A stretch of DNA of 64,000 nucleotides from Dimorphilus gyrociliatus. Taxonomy: Eukaryota; Annelida; Polychaeta; Dinophilidae. The number at the start of each line of letters is the position of its first letter. The first letter of the stretch is position 1. Below are positions 15,726-25,300 of this stretch, piece after piece. Where the stretch lies: positions 1,364,001-1,428,000 of the forward strand of contig CAJFCJ010000003.1 in assembly GCA_904063045.1 (NCBI GenBank). Reading direction: 5' to 3'. Position numbers and translations under genes: made by a program. The notes below the pieces were generated by a model that made no database searches, was not told the origin of the DNA, and saw only the letters and a list, made by a program, of their open reading frames with translations.

Positions 15726-16463
15726 TCAAAGTTCATCCCTTTCTTTAAGGGCCTTGGCTGCGTCGGGTGCGTATGTTGGCATTAATTCTTTAATTCTTGA
15801 TACGAAATCGGATTTTTCTGTACAGCCTTTGCATTGTTCTTCCCAATCCGATAAGATCTTCTTCAAATCCTTTACCTTTAGTTTCTTAAAGTTCACTTTA
15901 GTCAAATCAATTTGCTTTTCTAAAATGATAAAAATAAAATATGCAGTCTTTATTAAGGATAGTACTGAGAAGAAGATTACAAACCATATTTCAATTCACA
16001 AATTTGAGAGTCTTTTCTTGTGAGTTGCTGACAAATTTTTTCAGAGGGAACTCCCCATGTAACCCTTTTAGTAATTTCTCCAAGAATGCTTGTAGCTGAT
16101 TCTTCCAAGCCTCCTACGTAGTAGCACTATTGAATTTGATTATTGTAGTCAATAAATAGCATATTTCTTTAATACGTACAAAACGGTTTTCAGTTTTCTT
16201 TAAATTCTTACAAAATTTCATAAGTTCACTATGTACTTTCTTCTGATCCGCTTTATCTTCGCTTTTAAGAGAGGCTACAAACTTGTCGAGAACAGTTACA
16301 CACACTGAAAAGAAGAAACGACTACGTCAATTTCTATAGTTCATAATAAACGAGGGACACGTGTACTAAACTTACCTTCGCAATTCTCCTTTGTAACTTC
16401 TTTAACTGACATGACAGTCGGAACTAAATAAACTAGGAATAGAATATAATAAAATGAGTTCAT
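15726..16463 (-). CDS. MANF: Mesencephalic astrocyte-derived neurotrophic factor homologue
   Basis: Secreted/ER-resident saposin-like plus SAP-domain protein that protects against ER stress. Exons 16376-16463, 16180-16304, 15985-16126 and 15726-15919 sum to 549 nt: 182 residues, the size of the human precursor. It has a hydrophobic signal peptide ([15 protein letters not shown]), then [51 protein letters not shown], the SAP-domain [14 protein letters not shown] with the conserved CxxC, and a C-terminal RDEL tetrapeptide, an ER-retrieval variant comparable to RTDL of mammals. A TATA-like element lies about 130 bp upstream of the ATG. It is divergent from TRAPPC4. Confidence 0.96.
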
Positions 16464-16748
16464 GTTTAACGTTGATGATGGCGTCAATTGAAAACTTGAA
16501 TCAAAAAATAATAATTTTCTCAGAGTTAACGAGCTGAGCAGACGAATATCACGCCGAAATATAAATGAACTGGTTTAGTGTTCGTGCTCTTTATATATAG
16601 AACACTCTGAGTAAGGAATAAGGTATTTTGTAAAACAGAATTATACCTCTTTCCGGTTCCCGTTTCTCTTTTGCTACATACATTCTCATCGTACTTTCTC
16701 AAATATTCCTTGTAAAATAGATCATTCTGAAAGTTTATCGTATCAAAA
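16464..16748. promoter_or_regulatory. Bidirectional promoter MANF / TRAPPC4
   Basis: A 285-bp gap between divergent starts. On the minus strand, CTATATATAA at 16600-16591 is a good TATA box for MANF, predicting a start site near 16565 and a 5' UTR of about 100 nt. No complete ERSE or UPRE motif was found by eye, although MANF is a UPR target in other animals. Confidence 0.5.
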
Positions 16749-17602
16749 ATGAAAATTTATGGCGTCTATATAATTAATAGGGCGGGTGGTTTAATATTTT
16801 CCCGTGATGCCAGTCCAAAAATTGAAGTTGAAAAGACATTTAGCTATCCGATTGATATTAAATTCAAGTCTTATGACGAAAAAATTGTTGTTGCTTTTGG
16901 TCAAAGAGACGGAATCAAAGGTTCATATTTGTTCTTTATTTAAAACAAATTATTGCAATGTATTTTATCCACAGTGGGTCACGTAGTATTATCCATAAAC
17001 GGCGTTGACACCGGATTTCAGGATGAGGGGAGGTCATATAATATGACCAAGCTTAAAGATGGTAGAGAAATATTAAAGATACTCGACGATGAATCCTCCT
17101 ATCCCTTGAGTATTAAATTTGGACGATTACGCATGACTGCCAACGAAAAGATAATGCTACTTAGTATGTTCCACTCGTTCGTATTTTTCTTTGATATAAT
17201 AAATATGAAAGCTTTAAGGGAATTTTACAATTTTTTCATGTAACTCAACAGAATTTTTGCAATGTCAGTTCAATTATCTCCAGTTCCAAGGAGTTCTGGT
17301 ATTGAAGTATTAGAGGCTGATACGTTTAAATTACACTGCTTCCAAACCCTTACTGGTATAAAATTAATTGTGATAACCGATCCCCGGTGTTCAGATATGA
17401 ACATATTCCTCAAGAAATTATATGAACTATACGCGGACTATGCACTTAAAAATCCATTCTATCAGAATGATATGCCAATTAAGTAAGAGTTTATTATATA
17501 TTAACATTTCGATATAATATAAGTTTATTTTTTTAAAGGTGTCCGCTTTTTGAAGAGAAACTTACTCAAGCAATCGATACAAGTGAAAGAATTTCAAACT
17601 AA
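16749..17602 (+). CDS. TRAPPC4: TRAPP complex subunit 4 (synbindin)
   Basis: Longin-fold core subunit of the TRAPP tether/GEF complexes acting on Rab1/Ypt1 in ER-Golgi and Golgi traffic. Exons 16749-16920, 16975-17176, 17252-17482 and 17539-17602 sum to 669 nt (222 residues; human 219). Matches include [45 protein letters not shown], the insert-free [40 protein letters not shown], and [20 protein letters not shown]. It is complete, with a start equivalent to the human one. Confidence 0.96.
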
Positions 17603-18362
17603 AAGACATTGCTAGCTATACTTAATCATTGAATAGTTTCAATTTCCTACTTTGTCAGACTATATTTTCCTGAATCTAATAGAATTTATTTAAAATTGAT
17701 TTACTAAACATCTGAAACAGTTTCATCTTCAAACATATATGAATATAAACGTATTGTAAAATCATTACGCAATCAAAAATGCTAATTTTCCTCTGTCCTA
17801 CAACAGAACATGGTTTCTATCCATATGTAAAGTTTATTTTATTTTGAATGGTGATCCAATTTCGTTTGATAAACAAACTATCACAGTAGCTTAATCTTGA
17901 TAAGATTCTTTACAAAAATTTCCAGTCTTTTAGTATAGACCAGTCCATCAACAAAATCTAATCAATTCTCTATTGTTGCCAAATCTATCAAAAACTCCTT
18001 CAAGAGGTCTCAACGTTGGATGAAATATACTCTTTAGACTATCACTATCATCTTATTGATAATAAGATTTACTATAAATCTCAAAGAGAATATTATCAAT
18101 GATTATTTTATACCTGTCTAAGAAGTTTCAGCTTACTTGATTGTTTTTTTTCTTTTAATATTTGAGTTAATCCTAGGGATAAAGTTTATGACCTATATCC
18201 AATTTAAAGGGTTGGATTTTTTTGTCTATAAACAATAATGGATTCGATTTAGAGAAGTTTTCAAGCAATAAATAATAAAGCTTATGATTTAATGTTAAAT
18301 AACTTTTATTAAAACTATATTGCTGTTGAAAACATTCAAGTTATATATACAAGTTTTCTGTT
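17603..18362. other. Convergent intergenic spacer
   Basis: AT-rich spacer between the TRAPPC4 and AP5S1 stops; nothing recognised. Confidence 0.5.
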
Positions 18363-18962
18363 TTATGATGCCATGGAAATTTCAATTTTTGTCTTTAATT
18401 GCTTAATTAGCGCGTGATTCATGAATAATAACAATCCGTTGGGTAAGAAAACATCTAAAATTGATTTAATTCTATCGGGCTTCAACAGAGCATTTGATGG
18501 CTGACTAAAAATATTGCAATAATCTTGCATATACTTTATCATTATTTTCATATTGTTTTCCGCTAATATTCTATTCTCATCTGGATGTAGTACGAATAAA
18601 AGTGTAGTATTTATAGCTGAATTCCAAAGGATAATTGGTTTCGAACGACGAGTTCTTATACTAAAATAACCCATTTGGGTTGTAGGGACAATTCCATCAG
18701 ATGTAAGATTATTTAAGTCTTTTTCGTAAGTCTTAACATCGCAATTTCCCACTTCTTTCTTGGCTTTTTCAGCAATCTTTTCAAAGAATTTGTCTCTTAT
18801 ACTTCTTGTTTCGGCATCACTTAAGCTTTCAAGTTTTTGAGTATAAATGTTTTTATCTTCCTCTAATTGAAACATAGATTGATCTGCTGTGAAAGATTCC
18901 CTATACAGAATTCGACATTCTTTTCCAATAACTGTCGTTATCAAAAATGCGAGCACCATCAT
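18363..18962 (-). CDS. AP5S1: AP-5 adaptor complex sigma subunit
   Basis: Small subunit of AP-5, an adaptor complex of late endosomes/lysosomes working with SPG11/SPG15. Unspliced; 199 residues (human 200). The N-terminal MVLAFLITTV...CRILY matches human MVHAFLIHTL...CRVLY, and the C-terminal DRIKSILDVFLPNGLLLFMN matches the human DRIEGILTRFLPHGQLLFLN block at the same distance from the end. Two adjacent ATGs (18962 and 18959) can start it; the second aligns with the human start. Recognition rests on the two ends, since the middle is diverged. AP-5 is lost from many lineages, including fly and nematode models. Confidence 0.82.
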   Translation of the reverse strand: MMVLAFLITTVIGKECRILYRESFTADQSMFQLEEDKNIYTQKLESLSDAETRSIRDKFFEKIAEKAKKEVGNCDVKTYEKDLNNLTSDGIVPTTQMGYFSIRTRRSKPIILWNSAINTTLLFVLHPDENRILAENNMKIMIKYMQDYCNIFSQPSNALLKPDRIKSILDVFLPNGLLLFMNHALIKQLKTKIEISMAS

Positions 18963-19078
18963 AAAGAGCGATATAAAAGAATAACATAACGAAGGAGTAT
19001 ACGGACTTTGCAATTTTGGCTTACAACTGGGCCTATATTCGCGCAGATATATTATCGTTACCTCTGCAAGTGTTTGCT
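18963..19078. promoter_or_regulatory. Very short bidirectional promoter AP5S1 / SDHAF4
   Basis: Only 116 bp separate the two divergent start codons, the tightest head-to-head pair in the window. Inferred from spacing. Confidence 0.45.
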
Positions 19079-19671
19079 ATGAATAAGCTCATTCAAGCTT
19101 TTCGCTCTGCACCAATCCGTATTAACTTATCAAAAGTTTCTAGTAAGTTATTAATTCACTTACCTAACAAGTCAATCTAGATTACCTAACAAAATAGTAG
19201 ATTTGATAGACGATTAATATCAAAATAAAAATTTCAAATGTCACCCAAAAAGTGTAAAATATCTGTTACCTGAGCGCTATTGTCCTTCGAGAAAGGAACG
19301 GAAATTACAGTCGGGTTCCAAAATAGAATACTATTATTATTTTTGTTGTAACAAATCAATCTTAATACGGAACGTAAAGATTTCTAATTTTGAATTTTTT
19401 CCCAGCCCCGTTAACCTACTATTCTACAAAGGAGTCTTCCGGTAAAGGTGGCCTTAAAAAACCTACTACACCTGTTGGAAGGTTTGATGACCCAGTAGAA
19501 ACTAAAGAGGGAAAACTAGAGCCTCAAACTCCTCAACCTACAGAAGACGATCCCTACGCACCCTTTCCAGGAGGAAAAAATCCCGTAACAGGTGAAATTG
19601 GTGGACCTAGGGGACCCGAACCAACAAGATACGGAGACTGGGAAAGGAAAGGTCGAGTGATTGATTTTTAA
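19079..19671 (+). CDS. SDHAF4: Succinate dehydrogenase assembly factor 4
   Basis: Mitochondrial chaperone that binds flavinylated SDHA before complex II assembly. Two exons, 19079-19142 and 19406-19671, give 109 residues (human 108). The N-terminus ([21 protein letters not shown]) is basic and lacks acids, as expected for a mitochondrial presequence. The diagnostic C-terminus is present: GRFDDP, then [20 protein letters not shown], then [10 protein letters not shown]. The middle is Pro/Glu-rich and variable, as in other species. Confidence 0.96.
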
Positions 19672-19788
19672 AACTTGTAAGTTCAAAGCGATCAATACTG
19701 TAGTTGCTAAGGTAAACAAATCAATTATATATGGAGTTTTAGACGTGCCTTAATTTCAGAAAAAAGGATATCCACCAAAGTCGCCATT

Positions 19789-21249
19789 ATGAAATTCCTT
19801 ATTTACTTTATAGCAATGATTGTTTTCCACCAAGCGTACTCTAAAATTTGTTTAAAGTCTCATAATGTAATCCTGCGTGTAGATACACGCTTGTCATGGC
19901 TTGAATATCTGAAAAATTTAAAAACAGCATTACTACCAGTTGAATTGGATCAGACTATTTCTTTTTCAAAGGAATGCGAAGGGTCGCCTTTGAATGCCAT
20001 CAATGATTTCATCTTTAATTTTCCTTCATCAGTTAACGTCACCGGAATTCGAAATCAGCTAGAATTGATATCATCTGAGGGATCTGCCGAGTTAAGTAAG
20101 ACGAGTTCCCAAAATGCTTTAAGAATATCTTTAAAGATTAATCATCGTCAGTCCACACCAAGTGTTGTAAAATTAACATTGAAATGGAGAAATGAAATTA
20201 GACTACGAAATCAAAGGGGAGACAAACATTCATTCGACGCTTTAATTGAGCAACTATATCCAAATATTGAGGTAATAGGAAATTCTTTTAGCATTAAACC
20301 TTCTACACGATTTACTGCAAGCGTTGTTCTACCAAGGCACATGTCAAATATCCGTGCAACTGCCGTACCTATTTCTAATGGGAATGAATGGAAAAAATAT
20401 CCTGTAGCATCTAGGAAAAAGAATGCCACAATATTTATAGTTAACTACGAAATGTCGGATGCAACAAAATTAGCAGATATTCAACTGAAAGAATTTTATA
20501 TTAAAATGTCTGTTATATTCGACATGAGCGGAGTTCTTAATTATCGAAAAGTAACGGGCTATTGTAAGGATTTGATTGATACTCCTTATTATAATTTTAT
20601 CTGGATAATTATATTGTTTATTGGCATCTACGTATTTTTGAATTTCTTCTTTAGTCTTGATGCAGTTTTTATAACAAAAGAAATGTATTTTTTCCACTGG
20701 GTAATGTGGGGCTTTAAAGCAATTATACTAATCGTCAATTTATTACTACTTATAGCAAACTATAATAATGCTAAGATAGGAGCTTGTCATGCTCTGTTCG
20801 GCGGAATAACTTATCCCTTTTTAGCTTATTCGTTTTGGGCTCATGTAACGCCTGTCTTCTTTTTAGTTGTATTTGGTTCGACGCTTTTTAGTATTGTGGG
20901 TAATCAAAAATTGGATTTAGTTGAACAGGCTGTATTTAATTTGGAAGCTGGAAAAGCCAGAACACCTAAAGCACAGCAAGCTACTAATTACATAAAAATT
21001 CTTATTTCTCGAATTTTTTGCACTTGTTTATTTATAGGTTTAGCTATTTTGAACTTTAAAGTTTTCATTGTTGATGCTGATATTGTTAATTTTGCACGTG
21101 CTTGTTCCGTAACGTTTTTATCTATGTTTCTATCGTATTTCCTTAGGCCTTTATATATATTCGATTATAAAGTTTTTACCCATGCAAGATCTATTCTGGG
21201 TATTTTTGGTGGATTTTTTGTTGGATGTATCTATAGATTTATGTATTGA
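19789..21249 (+). CDS. Unrecognised signal-peptide, multi-pass membrane protein (486 aa)
   Basis: I do not recognise this family. Unspliced, starting MKFLIYFIAMIVFHQAYS, a probable signal peptide. Residues of about 20-265 form a predicted extracellular/luminal domain with few cysteines and two N-glycosylation sequons (NVT, NAT). About six hydrophobic segments follow at roughly 270-290, 303-325, 335-375 (likely one or two), 408-425, 437-455 and 465-485. A conserved-looking loop between segments contains GNQKLDLVEQAVFNLEAGKA. The shape (large ectodomain then 6-7 TM) resembles GPCR-like or transporter-like orphan proteins, but no signature motif supports either. The gene follows SDHAF4 on the same strand by only 117 bp, and a TTAATTTCAG acceptor-like string sits about 30 bp before the ATG. 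Codon use and length make it a real gene. Confidence 0.8.
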   Translation: MKFLIYFIAMIVFHQAYSKICLKSHNVILRVDTRLSWLEYLKNLKTALLPVELDQTISFSKECEGSPLNAINDFIFNFPSSVNVTGIRNQLELISSEGSAELSKTSSQNALRISLKINHRQSTPSVVKLTLKWRNEIRLRNQRGDKHSFDALIEQLYPNIEVIGNSFSIKPSTRFTASVVLPRHMSNIRATAVPISNGNEWKKYPVASRKKNATIFIVNYEMSDATKLADIQLKEFYIKMSVIFDMSGVLNYRKVTGYCKDLIDTPYYNFIWIIILFIGIYVFLNFFFSLDAVFITKEMYFFHWVMWGFKAIILIVNLLLLIANYNNAKIGACHALFGGITYPFLAYSFWAHVTPVFFLVVFGSTLFSIVGNQKLDLVEQAVFNLEAGKARTPKAQQATNYIKILISRIFCTCLFIGLAILNFKVFIVDADIVNFARACSVTFLSMFLSYFLRPLYIFDYKVFTHARSILGIFGGFFVGCIYRFMY

Positions 21250-22390
21250 GGTGAATTAAAAAAAAAATACAGATGGCGTAAGTGGTAGAGAGAAAATTTA
21301 ATAAAAATAGAGAAAAAGAACGCTTTGTCAATAAAAAATGACTAAGACATCCCGTCAACGCGATAGAAATCGAATTAGTCGAACGAGGATCGAATTATCC
21401 CAATTTTTCCCGCCCACCACCTCTTCATTCTTTCCTTTTCTCCTATTGGCTCTTCTCTAAAACATTGTATAGAAAAAAGAAAAGTCTCTCTTTCTGAAGG
21501 GTCGGAAAATAAATCCTTCCAGCCCCAACTTAATCCCACTAGACGTTTGGACGTTGTGCCGAACAAAAGCAAACTTTTTATCTACCTAATCATCCGAGCC
21601 TAGACATCAAAGGGTATCGGCGGGAGAGCTGATCACGTGACCCGGCCCAGACTAAAAGCCGATTGGTTAATGTTTGTATACTCTAGTCAAGCTAACTAGC
21701 CTCACTCCCCCCTGCCTTCAATCGTCCGCTTGCAGTTTTCTAGTTAACATCTGCTGTTATTTTGCTCCGTTAGAAGAGGGTGAAGAAAGAAAGAAGAGAA
21801 CGAAGGATAATATTCTCATATAAAGAACATATTTTTAAAGGTTGGTATGTAGTTTCTTTTATTTTCCAGAAAGAGATAGCTGAACAAAAAGGGGAAAGAA
21901 AAGAAAACGAATAGGAGGATGGACAGGCAGAAGATATGAAGAGATACAGATAGAAAAAAGGTGTGGAGGAAGGGAAAATAGACAAAAAAAGGATCAGAAA
22001 GAATAGACAAGAATGATATAAAAAGTTAAATTAAAGTTCCAAATTAACCAAACGCGCGCTTTAACATAGTTTATGCAAGCTTTAAGCTGTTAAGGAGCCA
22101 GCGAGAGTTTTTCAGCAGCTAATTAACGCTTGTGTAAAAAAGGTGCTAATTGGAAAGGATGTTAAAAATAGATCATGCGTTTCTTGAAAGAGAAAATATT
22201 TTCTTTCTCTTAAAACGGTAAAGTGTTAAAAAGAGAGATTTCTTCACTACTGTATCGTTCTTCTTTAAAGACTCCTACTCCGCACCGTTTATCATTCTTC
22301 CGTTATCGCAAAAAATTCAGTGTTGTATTTATGATTAGATAGTATAATTCGTATAAGGCTTTACTGTTATTTTTCGACAGTGGTGTGATA
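21250..22390 (+). promoter_or_regulatory. Upstream region / 5' UTR of FGFRL1
   Basis: Over 1.1 kb without an ORF. Around 21600-21690 base composition becomes noticeably GC-richer, with a palindromic E-box (TCACGTGA, 21633-21640) and an inverted CCAAT box (GATTGGTTA) shortly downstream, a typical proximal-promoter arrangement. Downstream of this, purine-rich sequence to 22390 is probably 5' UTR. Confidence 0.45.
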
Positions 22391-25300
22391 ATGTACTATA
22401 ATGGCGTCTATCTATTCCTAACCGTTCTAATCATCAATACCATCCTCATCTGGTCCAAGAAGCATGGAGGTAAGCGTGATATCTTTATATAAAATGCATG
22501 CATTATTGTATTGGGAAATATCGAATCAAGTGTCTAACAATAAAATTAACAAGGTCGTAAAAATATTAATCGCACCGATTGTATAACCGTATGATTCCTT
22601 GTTTTCGACACATTCTTTGAATAATAGATAAAGTTATAATAGGCGTCATTTTTGCGAGAGTATCTCTCAATTCACGAGAATGATTCCCAGTAAAACAACA
22701 TTCAAAAGAGCGGAAAGAGGCAATTTTCCCATAGCATAAAGAAAGAACAATAATGACGTCACACTGCATAACAGAAGGTGGAAAAAAAGGAGTTATAATC
22801 GGTAAAGGTAGGAAAGAGAACTATACTAAAAGTTCCAAAAAGAAAGCTAATCCTTGCTGACGGCGCTAAATAGGCCTATGAATATAAATGGACAAAGGGC
22901 TTCGGATAACCTGACTTTACTTAGTCCTATACGACCCTTATCACGCCTTTAACAGTAATCGTAGATTCCCGTAATCGAACATTAGTTAAATACTACATAA
23001 AAAAGTGAAAAAAAAATGATTTAATCGAGAAAAAGAGCAATAAAAAATGGATTATATAGTGACGAAAAAGGGGTAAAATTGATTATTAATAGGGCCGAGT
23101 CGATAAAAAGGCAGGCTGCTAAAACTCCAAAGTAAACAAGGTCGTTGAAAGCGCCTTGTCTAGCGAAAAATTCTATTCTATACCCTCGCAATGAATATTT
23201 TATATAGGCTATAGGACTAGCACGAAAAAATGGAACAATAAGCGCCTTGTTGAACTTGTTGAATAAACTACGCCGATAATCCATTAGCGAGCTCAATTAT
23301 CAAAAGTCGTTATCATATGCGATATTCTCATTTATTTTGACTTAGACATCTATTTTTTTATATATATATATACATAAAATTCTTTGTATATATAGTCTTA
23401 TCTTGTTTTATGAAGAAAAACAGATTTATACAATACCCTCTCTATTCTTGACAGAACCACCAAAATTAAAGGTAAATTCTCAGCCCATAGTGCATTCAAG
23501 AGTTGGTGGCTCGCTCAAATTAAATTGCCCAATATTAAATTTTAAACCAAGAGGAGATTTCGAATGGTTCATTAAAGAAGAAGGAACTTGGGTAAGTTAA
23601 TTGCTATTTATTCTGTTTGTTTTGAAACTCGTTAGTTTTATAACAAGAAATGTTAAAGAATAGATGAAAAAATTTGTCAGCAGTTCGAGAAGAGTATTAT
23701 AAATGAGACCATTGTAAAGTATTAAGTGGAGAGGGGCTAGGCGGAAGTTTGGATTTACTTTTAAACGATAACATACAGATACGCTGACAGTTGTTTATCA
23801 GAGTATTCAATCGCATGAAATTCAATTCTTGGCCAAATTTTTTTTCAAACAAAAAATCAAATATCAACATAGTTTTACTATTATTTTATACAAGAGAAAA
23901 AAATCGATATCTAAAACTTATTATCTTACCCATTACATGAAATAATTCGTTGTAGAAGGAATTATGTAACATTATACATGTTAAGTATAAAGAAAGGAAT
24001 TTTTCAACTACCTCTTTCGAACCGACTCTGATAAAAAAACATATTGCTTTTTGGATTAGCGTATCTTACAAAGCATTAAAGAATAAAGGAATTGCTGTAA
24101 TCTTCTTATTCTTGTTTAAAGTTGCATTTATAATTTTCAACCGTAAATATTCACCATATTTTGATTCACTTTTTTATTTAAAAAGTTCTGTTTACACTAT
24201 TAATAACAACATAGGAAGAGAGAGAGAGAGAGAGAACAAGTGCATAAACGTAAAATTTATACCAGCATCCTTTCATTGTAATGTAATACTGGAGTTTATC
24301 AACAAGTCCGTACAGTTTTCACTATTATTCGATATTCAGTTGGAAAAGTAAAAAAAAAACTAACGACTGCAAAATAAAAAAAAGAAAGAAAATAATAAAA
24401 ACAGAATATAAAAAATAAAATACCAAAATGATTTCTACTGCAAATAAATGAAAATATAAAACATTTACCAACAGCATTCTAAATTGTATAAAAAGAGAAA
24501 AGTATTGGATTTTATAGCTTATTAATAATGTAATTATGAATCAAAGTATATAAGTTTGGTAAAGAAATAGGCCATTTATGCATTGGGGGGCATTATCACG
24601 GTTTTACACGTTAATAGGAAGCTTACCTTGACTAAAACCGATTGATATATTGCCGGTCTCTTTTTTTTTTCGAACGCTTGCGCTCTTCTTTATTTTTATA
24701 ATGCGATTATAATTTGTTGTTTTTTTGAATAAACAATTAATAGTGAATATATCCTGTGGTGAAAACAAAACCTGTTAAAACACTTAAAATCCTTTTAACT
24801 CTTTAAACAGCTGTTGTATGACGAGAGGATTAAAGTTAAAAAATCTCAAATACTTATAAAGAACCTAACAAGAGAAGATGAGGGAGAATACAGATGTAAA
24901 GCCACGAATGGTTATGGTGCTCTTAGCTTTACTTACTACGTCTACGTTCGAGGTTTGTATATTATGCTTTACTTAAAAAGAAACGCCCAAAAGCCCCAAA
25001 TGCTTTAGTTCTTTCGGGTAGGGACAGCTGCTCTCGAGCGATAGCTATTGCTAGTAGTTTTTACTAGACTGATGAAATTATTATCGCATATACCTAAGTA
25101 AATATTATCCATCAAAGATAGAGACATTCGTATCCATCAAACACTTTTTGATAATTTAATAGTATATATTTCATAACAAAATAATTCTTAGATGTTATGA
25201 TGTATATCTGAATTGTATATTATTATACAAAAATAAATATACATTGTATATTTATCTGTAATATACATCTAATATGTACAAATAACTTAATGTATTTGTA

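Noticed and set aside
21375-22010. Minus-strand Phe/Ser-rich ORFs upstream of FGFRL1
   Set aside because: They are antisense of purine-rich 5' UTR-like sequence; no conserved features.
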